Shown here one piece after another: positions 1-10,600 of a DNA stretch of 34,185 bases; position 1 is the stretch's first letter, and each line of letters starts with the position of its first letter. Origin of the DNA: Hypsibius dujardini (Eukaryota; Tardigrada; Eutardigrada; Parachela; Hypsibiidae); NCBI GenBank assembly GCA_001579985.1, contig LRSR01004318.1, positions 1-34,185 on the forward strand, written 5' to 3'. A program made the translations under genes and the position numbers. Under the pieces are notes generated by a model that was not told the origin of the DNA, did no database searches, and saw only the letters and a list, made by a program, of their open reading frames with translations.

Positions 1-880
1 TGTGTGCTGTTCATTCGGTTGATTGTTGATTGGCTAACTTTTTGGTTGTAGTTTGAGTGAACACTAAAGTGCAGATGTGGTGTCAATCAACAATCAACAG
101 AATGACAATACTGAAGAACGTAATCAAGCAATCAATGAGCAGCCAAACCATTATGACAAAATATACGCCAATCAATCAACAATCAACCTAACAGTCTGCC
201 CACAATTTCAATCAAACAATCAATTGACGGTACACATCAAATGTTTTTCTTTTATAGAGAAAATCATCAAGAAAACACGTAATTGTATAACCCTCTCTGA
301 GCATCATATGCGCAATAGCAATTGACATTCAAAAGAAATGAAGGGGGATCATGCAAGACTGAAACAAAAAAATTGTCTTGGTAAACCTTTTCAAACTCAT
401 TATTGAAGGCCCTTCGAATTCCTTGCAGCATGTGGTGAGGGCGAAACAGGCACCCATCAAAAAGTGGACTAAATATCAACTACCGCGTAATAGCATTTTG
501 CCGCGCTCAAGAAAAGGGCGTCGTTTATTGACTCAAACGAAAATCTATTGTGAGTGATGTGGGAATTCAGAGAATCGGCCTGCGGTTGACTGCAATTTGT
601 TATCGGGCGAGGGACACCTGTGACTTTCTTTTCAACTGCGCCTACGGCGTGAATGCGTATTAGCATTAAAGATGAGAGACAATGACGTTATAGCTTTATT
701 TCTTCTCTGAAATCTGGTCTATTTGAGGTTTGAATTCGGCGTTTATGGTAGTCATGTCGTCAACAATGTGAAATCCCCCGGCGATGTCATTTATTAAAAA
801 TTTCTTATCGAAATTGTCACGTAACAGCTAATCCCACAGTAAAATGTTTTGTGTTAATGAACAAAGGGAGAAAAAATTGC
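1..880. other. Left edge without a supported gene
   Basis: Positions 1-200 contain several copies of TCAATCAACAATCAAC-like sequence in both orientations. On the minus strand at about 480-650, AVEKKV and FSFESINDALFLSAA faintly resemble the SAP ORF C-terminal part, so a very decayed copy may be present. No open frame here has coding features I would trust. Confidence 0.5.
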
Positions 881-999
881 AGTTAACTAATGAGAGACGT
901 CTGCATGGTAGAAGGAGAGAGTAGAAAAGATATCAGGAGGCCGGTCACCACTAGTACACGTCACAGTAAGTTCAAAAACGGAACGATTTTCAGTGTTTT

Positions 1000-1170
1000 T
1001 AACGATTTCCTCTCTGTCGCTGGTTGGCGCAAGAGGTACCGTGGTGGTTTTCGTCGCAAGTGGCACAGCGATCGGCGTAGTAGCAGGGTCCACGACAGTC
1101 TTTTATTTTGTCAAGAATTTCTTTCGATTGCGGGACAAATAGCTTTTTTGGTTTCTCGGCAGTGTAAGGC
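1000..1170 (-). repeat. Second SAP-ORF fragment
   Basis: The minus strand reads KPKKLFVPQSKEILDKIK, close to the start of the SAP ORF at 2457 (DKKLFVPQLKEMLDEMNE). The next codons do not continue the SAP match, and the frame runs into the short direct repeat shared with 1382-1431. No start codon or complete domain is present. I read it as a truncated relative of the ORF at 1624-2457. Confidence 0.5.
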
Positions 1171-1431
1171 AAGTTATAATTAAATTTAGAAGCTAAATAT
1201 TTCCTATTGAAATCTGGATTAATAATAATATGGACCAGAGACGTAAGTAAGAGTAATACTGATTGCTCAGCCCGCAGCGAGGCCAGTTTGGGATGATCAC
1301 GCCTTGAGCCCCGCGGCTTGAATTTGATACAGACAAATTTCGCAGCATGTTGTCGTCGGAATTGTACGTAAATAGCATCTATGGTGGTTTCCGTCGCAAG
1401 TGGCACAGCGATCGGCGTAGTAGCAGGGTTT
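1041..1431. repeat. Pair of short direct repeats
   Basis: About 50 bp is repeated in the same orientation at 1041-1090 and 1382-1431. Both share GTCGCAAGTGGCACAGCGAT followed by CGGCGTAGTAGCAGGGT with few mismatches. They bracket the exon 11 fragment of receptor copy D. Confidence 0.8.
1256..1378 (-). pseudogene. Receptor copy D: exon 11 fragment
   Basis: The minus strand reads LFTYNSDDNMLRN and, further on, GVIIPNWPRCGLSNQY, matching the juxtamembrane exon 11 of copy A (LFTYNTDDPVLRN and AAIIPDRPRCGLSNQYC). An AG acceptor precedes it at the homologous place. Similarity ends at NQY: the Cys is Tyr and the membrane helix is replaced by unrelated sequence. Copies of a short direct repeat lie on both sides (1041-1090 and 1382-1431), so the fragment may have been moved or bracketed by repeat insertions. 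Confidence 0.8.
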
Positions 1432-1623
1432 ACAAGAGTCTTAAGTCTGCCTTTTTTGTGCAGATTTTTTCGCTCGCGGGGTTGCCTGGCTCTTCCGTTC
1501 CAAAAGGCAAGGCCTGTCTGGGTGGTTAATTGTGCTGATTGCTCGTGTTAGTGAATGTTTGGCTGCCTGTAAGCGTCAGAGAGTGAAAATAGCGGTCGCT
1601 CAGAGTGCGGCGAGCGTCATTGT

Positions 1624-2457
1624 CTAAAAGAGAACCTCGCGTGTGCTTAATTTTTTGGCGAAACTGTTATCGAATTTGAGAACTGGGCTATCAAAGTAAT
1701 CAAGGCATTTGTGTAAAAGACATTTTAGGTATTCGGTGTACTCTTGACGAACTTCAGCGTATTCCTCAATGGCATTCAATCTTGACAATAATTTAATGGA
1801 TTCAACGGAAAACTCGTTCAAGGAAATACTGAGCGCAGAAACTTTCTTTTCAACACCACCGCATTTTGGATTGATTGAATTGTGTGGACGTGGCAAATCT
1901 TTTGCGTGTTTGATTGATAAAACGTAATTGTACTTTCCTTCATCTGATTCTCCATCGATCCCACCTGACAGAGCGTGCATCGGGAGACGATTGTGAGGGT
2001 GAGGAGTGGGGAGGAGACCTGGATGTGAGTTCACGGGCAGGGCTTGCGACAGGATCTTTCCTTCTTTCAACTAGTTTTGAATTTTGAGGACGTCAGCAAA
2101 CAACATGCCGAGTGTACCGACAACTTCATGAGACATTAGCTCCACGTCGAAACTGGATGTAAACGCTGCTGCTTCGAAAATGGTGATAGCCTGTGGGCGT
2201 AGGTCGAAACGGTGCACCAGGGCTGCGATGGGATTGGATAACGGGACGGCAACGGATGAGGCAGACGAGCCTGTGACTGGGGCTGATGTAGAGCTCCTTA
2301 CTGATGGACCGTCCATGGGCAGAGTCACGTCCGGGTTCTGGACCTGGTCGGCGATGATGCGTTCGATGAGGTCATTTTTCAGACCGGTTGTCGGTTCGTT
2401 CATTTCGTCGAGCATTTCCTTGAGTTGCGGGACGAATAGCTTTTTGTCCAAACCCAA
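1624..2457 (-). pseudogene. SAP-domain ORF, interrupted by one stop
   Basis: A continuous minus-strand reading frame of about 277 codons is broken once by TAG (2071-2073). No ATG is present: the frame opens after a TGA with TTG codons. The first 40 residues (KKLFVPQLKEMLDEMNE, then TTGLKNDLIERI) fit the SAP motif, a small helix-extended loop-helix DNA-binding module. The rest is Ser/Thr-rich, then has an uncharacterised, probably helical end with VEKKVSALSIS and FSVESIKLLSRLNAIEEYA. Similar fragments occur at about 1000-1170, 13105-13335 and perhaps 480-650, so it behaves as a dispersed repeat. A retroelement-encoded or retrocopied SAP protein is possible, but no reverse transcriptase, poly-A tail or flanking repeat was found. 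It lies between the exon 4 and exon 11 remnants of receptor copy D. Confidence 0.55.
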
Positions 2458-2895
2458 ATGTCCTCATTTTTGTATTTTTTTGTAATAAAGTGATATTCAT
2501 GATGATTTTGAAAGATTTGAAAACTTTTTTCTGGCAGAATTTTAAAATTAGGAAAACACTGGAAAACTCCATTTCCCTGATTTTGACCGTAAAAATGTCA
2601 TTTTTGCAAAATAATTTAACTTAACAAACTTTGACACTATCCCGAACAAACTAAAATAATAAATTAATTTTCCGACAGCGATGTTCCGTTGACTACCCAG
2701 AAAAGTGTTCTTTTTTTTGGAAAAATAAAAATTTACGAAGATCGAAAAGTCTATTTTTTTAATGAATCGCTATTGTATTCTTTAAAAATGTAGCGTCTCA
2801 TTTATGCTTGATGCATATACAAAATACAAGAGAATAAGGAGAATACAAGACTATACATCACAAGAAGGGAAAAACAATAGTGCTGCGGGACTCAC

Positions 2896-3068
2896 TGTGA
2901 GAAAATTTCGTGGCTGCGATTAAGGCAGGGGTGAAGCTATCTTTGGAGGAGTCTGTAAAGATGTTGAGGAACTCAAACTCGGAGCGACGACGGTAGAGCT
3001 ACTCCAGCGGAACACGGCATTGCTCGAAACTGCGGCTGGCTCGTGAAGACCCGTTTACTTGGTCATTG
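2896..3068 (-). pseudogene. Receptor copy D: exon 4 fragment with in-frame stop
   Basis: The minus strand resembles the second half of exon 4 of copies A and B. It reads SFEQCRVPLE, then a TAG stop, then LYRRRSEFEFLNIFTDSSK and a preserved GTGAGT donor. A and B have a Gln codon (CAG) where this copy has TAG, so a single base change explains the stop. Upstream of about 3068 the similarity fades into a GC-rich stretch, so the first half of the exon is missing. It lies in the same orientation and order as the other copies, with the exon 11 fragment near 1256-1378. Confidence 0.82.
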
Positions 3069-4637
3069 GGGGCGGGAAGCGCCCCGCCCCCATGGGGTTG
3101 TAGATCATTAGTTTTTCGCTATTTTAGGCCCTGCTATGTATACAACCTTTTGTTATCCATCGCCTCGTTCTCATACTCAGCTTGGAGCATGGCATTGACG
3201 TCATTGTTATTCTCTAGTTTTTCGTTATTTCTAATATATGATTCAGTTGTACTGGATGTAATGCCTAAAGAAGTATGTGGCATATTACAGATCGTAAATG
3301 CTATTTAATACGACGACACACAAACAGATATTCCGAATCGGGACGGGTTTGCAATGTGCAGGAAGGCGTTGCCTGTATGAACAAAAATTTTGTGTGGCGA
3401 CGACCTTAATTATATCCTTTGATGGGTTTTCGGGGAAAGGTTTTGACATAGCTAAAGGTTGTGTTTAACAATTGGCGAAAAAAGGTTGTGTACATAGCTG
3501 TAAATGATTAAAAATATTGCGTGGGTTGTGAGCATAGCGTAAGGTTGTGAGCATAGCATTCACCTTTCATTTTCATGACTTCATTCAATATTAGTCATAT
3601 TTTATAAAATGTTTTTCATTGGCGAAGCTGCAAAAACGTAATCTGAGAAAGTTCAAAGCCCATGAAACACTTCCTCTTTATATTGAATCTACATGGGTAG
3701 GTCTTTTCAGATGCCGCGGGCAGGGTTGTTCAGCTCTTCTGTAGCTCCTTTCTGGCATGTCACTCGGATGTTACACGGCTGACCTAAGAATGGCCCAGAG
3801 TTTCGCCCGATAGTACCCAAGAGAGATTCTGCTCACCCTAATCCATTCCAAACCGAATGATGAGCAGGGTAGTGTCAGAAATCGTGAAATAAAACCCTTC
3901 TCAAAAATGAAAGTCTTCATATTCACAATCAGAGAGAAGCAGTCTTCTAGTGTTTTCCGAATTAGCTCCTCATTCTTAGCTTCGCAGATTTTCTTTCTGC
4001 AGTATCTCCTTCTGAATCGGTAATCTATCTCGACTTGTCTGCACACCTTTCACTCCCTTTCACTATTATCACACCCTTTCGCATCCCGTTTTGCTATTGA
4101 CACTTCCCTTTACAACTTGCAGTAATTTTTCATTCATTTAATCAACATTTTGATACACAACTATGTTTAAATATTCGATAACTAACGAAAATTAAAATGA
4201 GAATCATCAAAACAGTTTTTTGTATTATAGTTTTCTAACTAAATAGCTTATGTTTTTGTTTCAATTAACATTTGGTTTTACAGAGACACAATTCTATTTC
4301 ACAAATCTCAGTTAAAGTTGATTGTAGTAGCATCCCAAATATCGCATCCCAAATTAAGACTTCCAGCTAGAAATTCTTATAACTTGAGACGTTCAACTCA
4401 CAAGGGAATATTTACCTGTGTTAGTCTGAGATCGGGCCCCATTCCAGTGCCCTTCCCTCATAATGTTGTTAATTTATTTAAAATAATATTAAATGCTGAA
4501 AAACGACCCTTTTATTTAAAATCGATATTTTATGACAGGCAATATATAATTTTATATAAGTTTCTCAAAGGGTTCCCAATTTCGATTCATATTCAATTTC
4601 AACCAATCAAGGCGTAGCGACAATGAAATAAAATAGG
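3069..4637. other. Intergenic stretch between receptor copy B and dead copy D
   Basis: No gene is recognised. Positions 3441-3562 hold a degenerate repeat with AAGGTTGTG and ACATAGC or GCATAGC blocks recurring about four times. The rest is AT-rich. The open frames at 3771-4046 and 4318-4617 show no familiar motif. Importantly, no kinase-homology or cyclase-like exon is visible that could extend receptor copy B. Confidence 0.5.
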
Positions 4638-7600
4638 CTATTTAAATAGGTCCGACTGCCCGAAGTCCGATTTTGTCGGGTTTAATGTACCAGAAACGGA
4701 AAGCTCCTTGACGTTGGTTGTTTCGGTGCCTTGAAAAAAAATCCCATTTGCGATATTACTGAAAGAACATATTTAACTCGCCACAATCTGGCGACAACAT
4801 CTCGATGTGCACGTACCAATAAATTATCCCAGCAGCGGGAGTTACAACTAAACATGCCACGACAGCCAGAGCAGTAATGAGGATGACCAGCCAGGTAGCT
4901 GACGGTGGACAGTACTGATTTCTCATCCCGCAACGGGGCCGGTCCCGGATGACCGCACCTTGAGCCCAGCGACCTGGGATGGTTGAAATGTTTTGTAGGA
5001 CTTTGTCTTCACTAGTGTATGTAAGTAGTATCTGAAGCAAAAAATATTTTAACAGGGTTGATTTTCAAAGCGAAAATTGAGAACAACATCTTACTATTTT
5101 TAAATCTTCCCATATTTGTGATGATTACAAAACTTTATTTCATTTTTGTGTAGTCGCAAGAACATTTGTTTGGTGGAATTTACGATTGGCAAAAGCAGAA
5201 TTATTTTCAGGGGTTCAGGGGACGTGCAAAAAACTGTAGCTATAGGTGTTTTCTGCATTTTCCTTTCGAAAGCGCTAATGAGTGCTATATGGTGCTCAGG
5301 TGTACAGAAGCTCCGCCCCTCGACCTCTTGAAAGAATCAGCTGTTGCAAATTTTTGTTATACTGAATTGGAGAAAGGACAGCGTCAACATTTTTTACTTG
5401 GAATTAGTTTTGAAAATGGGCTTTTGTACAATGAAAGTCAGGAAAACTGGAATCTGCCAGGTTTGATATTCCAACACACAAAAGTACTCACGACCAAAAC
5501 GGTGAAATAATTTGTTGTAATCCTAAATATTGGGCTGTTTAAAAAGCATAGTACGGGGTGATTCTGAATTTCCGCTTTGCAAAAATCAACTTAGGTTAGT
5601 ATAAGGGTAAAAAAGCTATCAATCTCATCTTCATATACCTTGAAGGTATTGCTGTAAGCCTCGTAATATTGCATGGTGGCCAAAGTTGAACGTCTTCCGC
5701 TGGCCGTGAAGGTTATCGGTCGAAGGGGAAATTCGTATGTTCGGTTTGTCATTTTTTGCGTCATATAACGCCCACTAAACGAACGGGCATCACGTGGATC
5801 GTATGATTCGTTCAGCACCTGTTGTAAGATATGCAAATTCGTAGGTGTGGTTGAACTTCTTTCATTTTTAGCTCATTATTGGTAGATGTCCCCATTTAGA
5901 GGCATAAGCGACATGATTATTATAATTCAATTAACAATTGCAAAAATGCTGTTATCAAATTATATTTCGATATTGTTGAAAATTGTCAAAACATAAAAAT
6001 TTGCTCATGATTTCAGTGACGTAGATGCTGAAGTGTTGAACATTCAAGGTTTTGGTACTCGTAGACAAGACTGCTGATTTATAATACTCTTCAAGTGCCC
6101 GGTCTAAATGTGCGTAGGATGTTGTTTACAGTCTGGCTGAGTTAAGATTTTTTTTGGAGTTCGTTACGTGTTAGAATCGAGTTCCCACTCGCGACTCTGC
6201 TGAGCTGCACATTTGTATAAGTGAGTTTTCCGGGAGTCTTCTTGACTTTGTGGCAGTTCTGCTACGAAATAACTTTTGAACACCATCTTGCACTGTTGAC
6301 TTATCAAAGTTGAATAATTAAGCTGAAGAGCTCCGATAATCAGTTCAGGTGCTTGTTCCGAGTCTGGATTGTGATAAAAGCCTTTGCGGCCGCGGCTTGA
6401 ATTTCATCGCTTTGCTTTAGCTCTGTCGTGTTTGCTCTGCTAATATCCACTGGCGATCCGCAGTTGATGCTTTCCATTCGTATGCTACAAACTATGTTGC
6501 GTGGTCCATGTAGTGAACGCATCCAAGAGAAACCTGACTGGCTTTAGTTAGTACGGTGCGGTGAATGAGTGTCAATAACTGTATTTTGGCCAATCAACTT
6601 CTGGTTTCCGCATAAGTGACTGTCCTCCAACTGCGGACGGATACAGCTCCGCCGCAGAGTGATGGAAGGTGTAACTTGTGGTCTGTCTGGTTGGCGTTCT
6701 ACGCTTATTGGACGGTTCCTGCAAGCACTTGTGGTGCACCCCATTGATTCCTTGAAACCGCAACGGTCACCGGTATCCTTGTTTTGACCAATAATTGTTG
6801 TATCCGGATAGTTATCCGGCATTCGGTTCCTCTGATCAGTTAATTTCGGATAAATTTGTACGGCCCTCCATGTCCATCAGAAGTGTTATTTTTTTGGTTC
6901 ATTAGTTTTGGGTGCGAATGACTACAGTGCCATCTGATTCGTTCCTCGTTTTGCCCCCTCGGTTTGGTCTTTCCCCTTCAAAGTTCTTTTCTCCTGGTTG
7001 CGTGTGATTTTATTTGTCTGGTTACAGCCCTCTGTGTAGTTCCATTGTACGGTCCTGTACTCAGCTTGGTTTGCGTGTTTGCTGTGGGCAAGAAACGACG
7101 CACGTTATTGTTTCTCCCTCAGTTTCGTTTATCGGTCGCCCTTCGTGCAGTTCACGTGCACGATGCCGTGTGTGCTTCCCATTCTGTTGCATACTTCAAA
7201 AAGTGACACATTCGTTTGTTGAATTGTGAGGTGGTCCTCCGCGTAATTAATTTGCGCGGTGTTGTCGGTCGCCTTAGTTGTCGCGAAACTTGTTCGCCTC
7301 GGGGAAGCATCATTGCGTCGTTTTATTGTACGACTTCTCGCCTTTCAGGGTAAATTTTAAACTGCTGTTTCGCTCGTCCAAATCTCTTCGTCCGAATACC
7401 TTTCCGGTTTTATTAGGAAGACTTCTGATTCGTCCTTTCTTCGGACTTTTGTTGTTCCTGTTTTGTTGCGAGAACGTTTTAGGCGAGAACTCTTTTGGCG
7501 TTTTTCCTTTCTCTCTCTTGTTTCTTTAGTTGCGGGAACGCTCCTTTGACATTTCTCCCGTTCTTTTTTATTAATAACGGCCCTCCGTGTACATCGGCGA

Positions 7601-10600
7601 AACCGTCACGTCCATCAATTTCCTGATTGTTCTCACCGGTTTTTCCCAAAACTTCCAGCTCAAAAAACAGCGCCAAAATTGAGTTGTGATAATCATCTAT
7701 GGACTCAACCCATCGTAATGTCCTGCCCTTTAATGAGTTTTCTGTCTGCTCCAGGAACCGGCTCAAACGAAATCTGCTCAGCATCATGTCCTTTAATTCT
7801 GCCCATGTCTGGGGAAGCCGATTTAGATGGCAATACCAGTCCTCCGTTCCTTCTTCCAGAGATAAGGGTAAGTGTCGCAATAGGTGTCTGCGTCCATCCA
7901 TTTCTGCGCTTTTCTCACACGCTCAAACCGTTTTAAAAAGGTTCCCACTTCCACATTATCTCGATCCCACTTAGGTATCTTATTCCTTCCGAGTATGGGT
8001 GTTTGGTAACAGGCTCCCATATCTGTGTCCCTCACGAACTAGGAGTCCTTCTGGTCTGCTGAAACGATGCTCTCTATCTAGTCCTCCGTAAAGGTCACCG
8101 ACAAATGAACTTCCTCGTGTTCACTGAAACCGGCCTGGTTTTCTGTCGTAAAATTTTTACCAAAATACAACGGGGCTAAGCGATTTCTTCCACTCTACTA
8201 GTCAACTCCTTTATCTGCGTGCTATACTTGTGATTGACAGGTAAGTCATCTAGATTAGTCAATTCAGTTTCGGTACATTGCAGGGCTCGAAAGAAGGATC
8301 GTTCGTAGTGTTAGGTAACCGGTGGATCATAAAGGTCACAATTCACGAGCTGGAAAAGGACTCGACCTTTGCTCGACCTTATTGAAAAGTATGTCTTCCA
8401 AAACAAATTCCGCTTCTCAGATCCCTGAATAGAGGTCCGTCAAACTCGGATTTACCGCTCATGAGGCCATGCCCTAACTATCTATCTTGAGTGATTTGAA
8501 AAACGTTAGCTTGGTGCAGATTAAATAACCGATTACCGAGACTTTTAGAGTGCTCCTAGTATTAGACCACGCCATGGAAACCACATAACCTTACCTTAGC
8601 CACTGTCACGACGGCTTCATAACAGGTGACTTCAAATTCGTTTCTCTACCAAATCAGTCGTTTGAGCAACTTTATTTGATACGATGTGCAGGAGGCATTA
8701 AGTATAATACCTCATAAGGCGTGGTTGGCTCCCCAAACATAATCTCGCGCCGCTGATGCATCAGTCGCGACGGTTCTTCGAATTCTTTCCAGTCGATCGG
8801 TGGCGAACTGACCACCAGCAGATGTTGAAAAGCAGCCTGAACTTTCTGAAACACGAGCAAAGAGCGTTTGGACAACCGTTTGGAAGAGCGCATATAATTG
8901 TGCAACTCTTCTTTCGAAGGCACAATTTCATCAAAAGCAAAATTAATCGGCCCAAAAAGATCAGCACTTTAGTCTTACCACGTCAAGGGAATCATTGCGA
9001 AACCAACTGAGCGGAGGTTCACCAGGAACTTCAATCCCGTAAAGATGCAGAAAAATCTGGGGAAGGGTCGTGGACAGAAATAGAGAGTGTTTGGCACTAT
9101 AACTACCATTGAATTTCAATTTCAATATGAAGGAGGAGTGAATTAGTGAGCTCACATAGTCTCCCTTCATCATTTCCAGATCGTAGGCGTCGGCCTTTGA
9201 ATAATAAAAAAGCAAGAATAAATATGCACAATTGCTCGTTCACTCACCAGATTACCATTGCTCGTCTCTGCTGCTCCCCCATTGTACAACTCAGAATAAC
9301 TGCCAGGCAATGTGGAGCGAAAACGGGCATCAGTATTGGAATGTGAAAGCATAAAAGAAGTACAAAGTGACGATTCAAGGTGAAGGGATGTACTTTACAA
9401 CTGTATACTTATGTAATGAGTTTCTTGCACCAATTTTTTAAATTTAGATTTGTATCTTAATCAATGTCTAGTTAAATTTTTAATTTAATTAATATCAATT
9501 TAGATTTTTCATTTTGTATTTAACTGTTTACGGTATGAAATAATTATTCTTATAGACAAATTTAACAGATGGAAGAGGGCAATAGTAAAGCAGGGATTGG
9601 GTATTTGGGTACTTTAATGAGTTAGTTACGCTTGAGGACTCACCGCGCGAAAACGTCGTGGCTGTGATTAAAGCCCGGGTGAAATTCTCCTTAGAGGAGT
9701 CAGTGATGATGTTGAGAAACTCAAACTCAGACCGACGCTCGTACAGTTGCTCCAGCGGAGCACGGCACTGTTCCACATTCCGATTTGCCTTGGCGGACCC
9801 GCTCAATTGGTCGCTGATAATGGCGATACTTTTCCAGAGGTAGTACCTCATCACCACTAACACAGTGGCACCGTACAGCCCCGTGTCGGCCATGGCAAAC
9901 GATACGGTGCTGGGAAAGCGATCTGTATTACGCAGAGATCCGTCAATGTTGGTGCTGAAATTTCAACCTTGAGTAAATTTTAAAATTTCATATTTTCCCG
10001 TTAGCGTGAACTCACCATGACACGGCCAACATGTCCATTTCTGAGAGAGAAGTAATTAATAGGAACTATTTGTTATAAGTGCTTTGTCATGAGAATGAGA
10101 GCCATTAGCAGACTAACACGAGGGGCACTCCAAACGCCTTGGCTCTGGATCGTTTATATCGCGACTACGAGGTGCGGTCCAATTTGGATATTGCAAGTAT
10201 TTACAGTAGATCAGCCACTTCTACATTATTGCTGATATGAATTATGTCCAGCGGCTCAAACGCGTCTCAGTCATCCATGACGAATGGTCAGACTATTTTT
10301 CCTGATTGACATAAACAGCCTAACCAGAAAGCCAATTAATACAGTTGAGGTCAAAGGGTTCCGGCAAGGCTAAGAAAAGGTTAGTTGGACGCCAAACCGT
10401 GTGACATGAAATCATGCTGAGTGTTTTAGCCTGGCTTGATAATTGAGTGTTGTTGTGAACAGAGTGTCGGCATATGTGCTAGCTACCATTCACATCAATC
10501 TAATTTCTGAAATTTTGCGGAGTGCAGCAATCGGTTCTAAGGGAAATATTTTTTTTTCTTGTCTCATATACTAGCGCAATTTTGTTTGTCTGCATATAAA

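Noticed and set aside
3069-4637. Search for kinase-homology or cyclase exons below receptor copy B
   Set aside because: None of the usual motifs was seen in any frame, and the next receptor remnant starts at 3068.
5166-5510. 114-codon plus-strand frame
   Set aside because: It lies wholly in intron 10 of receptor copy B and has no motif; the matching intron of copy A does not contain it.
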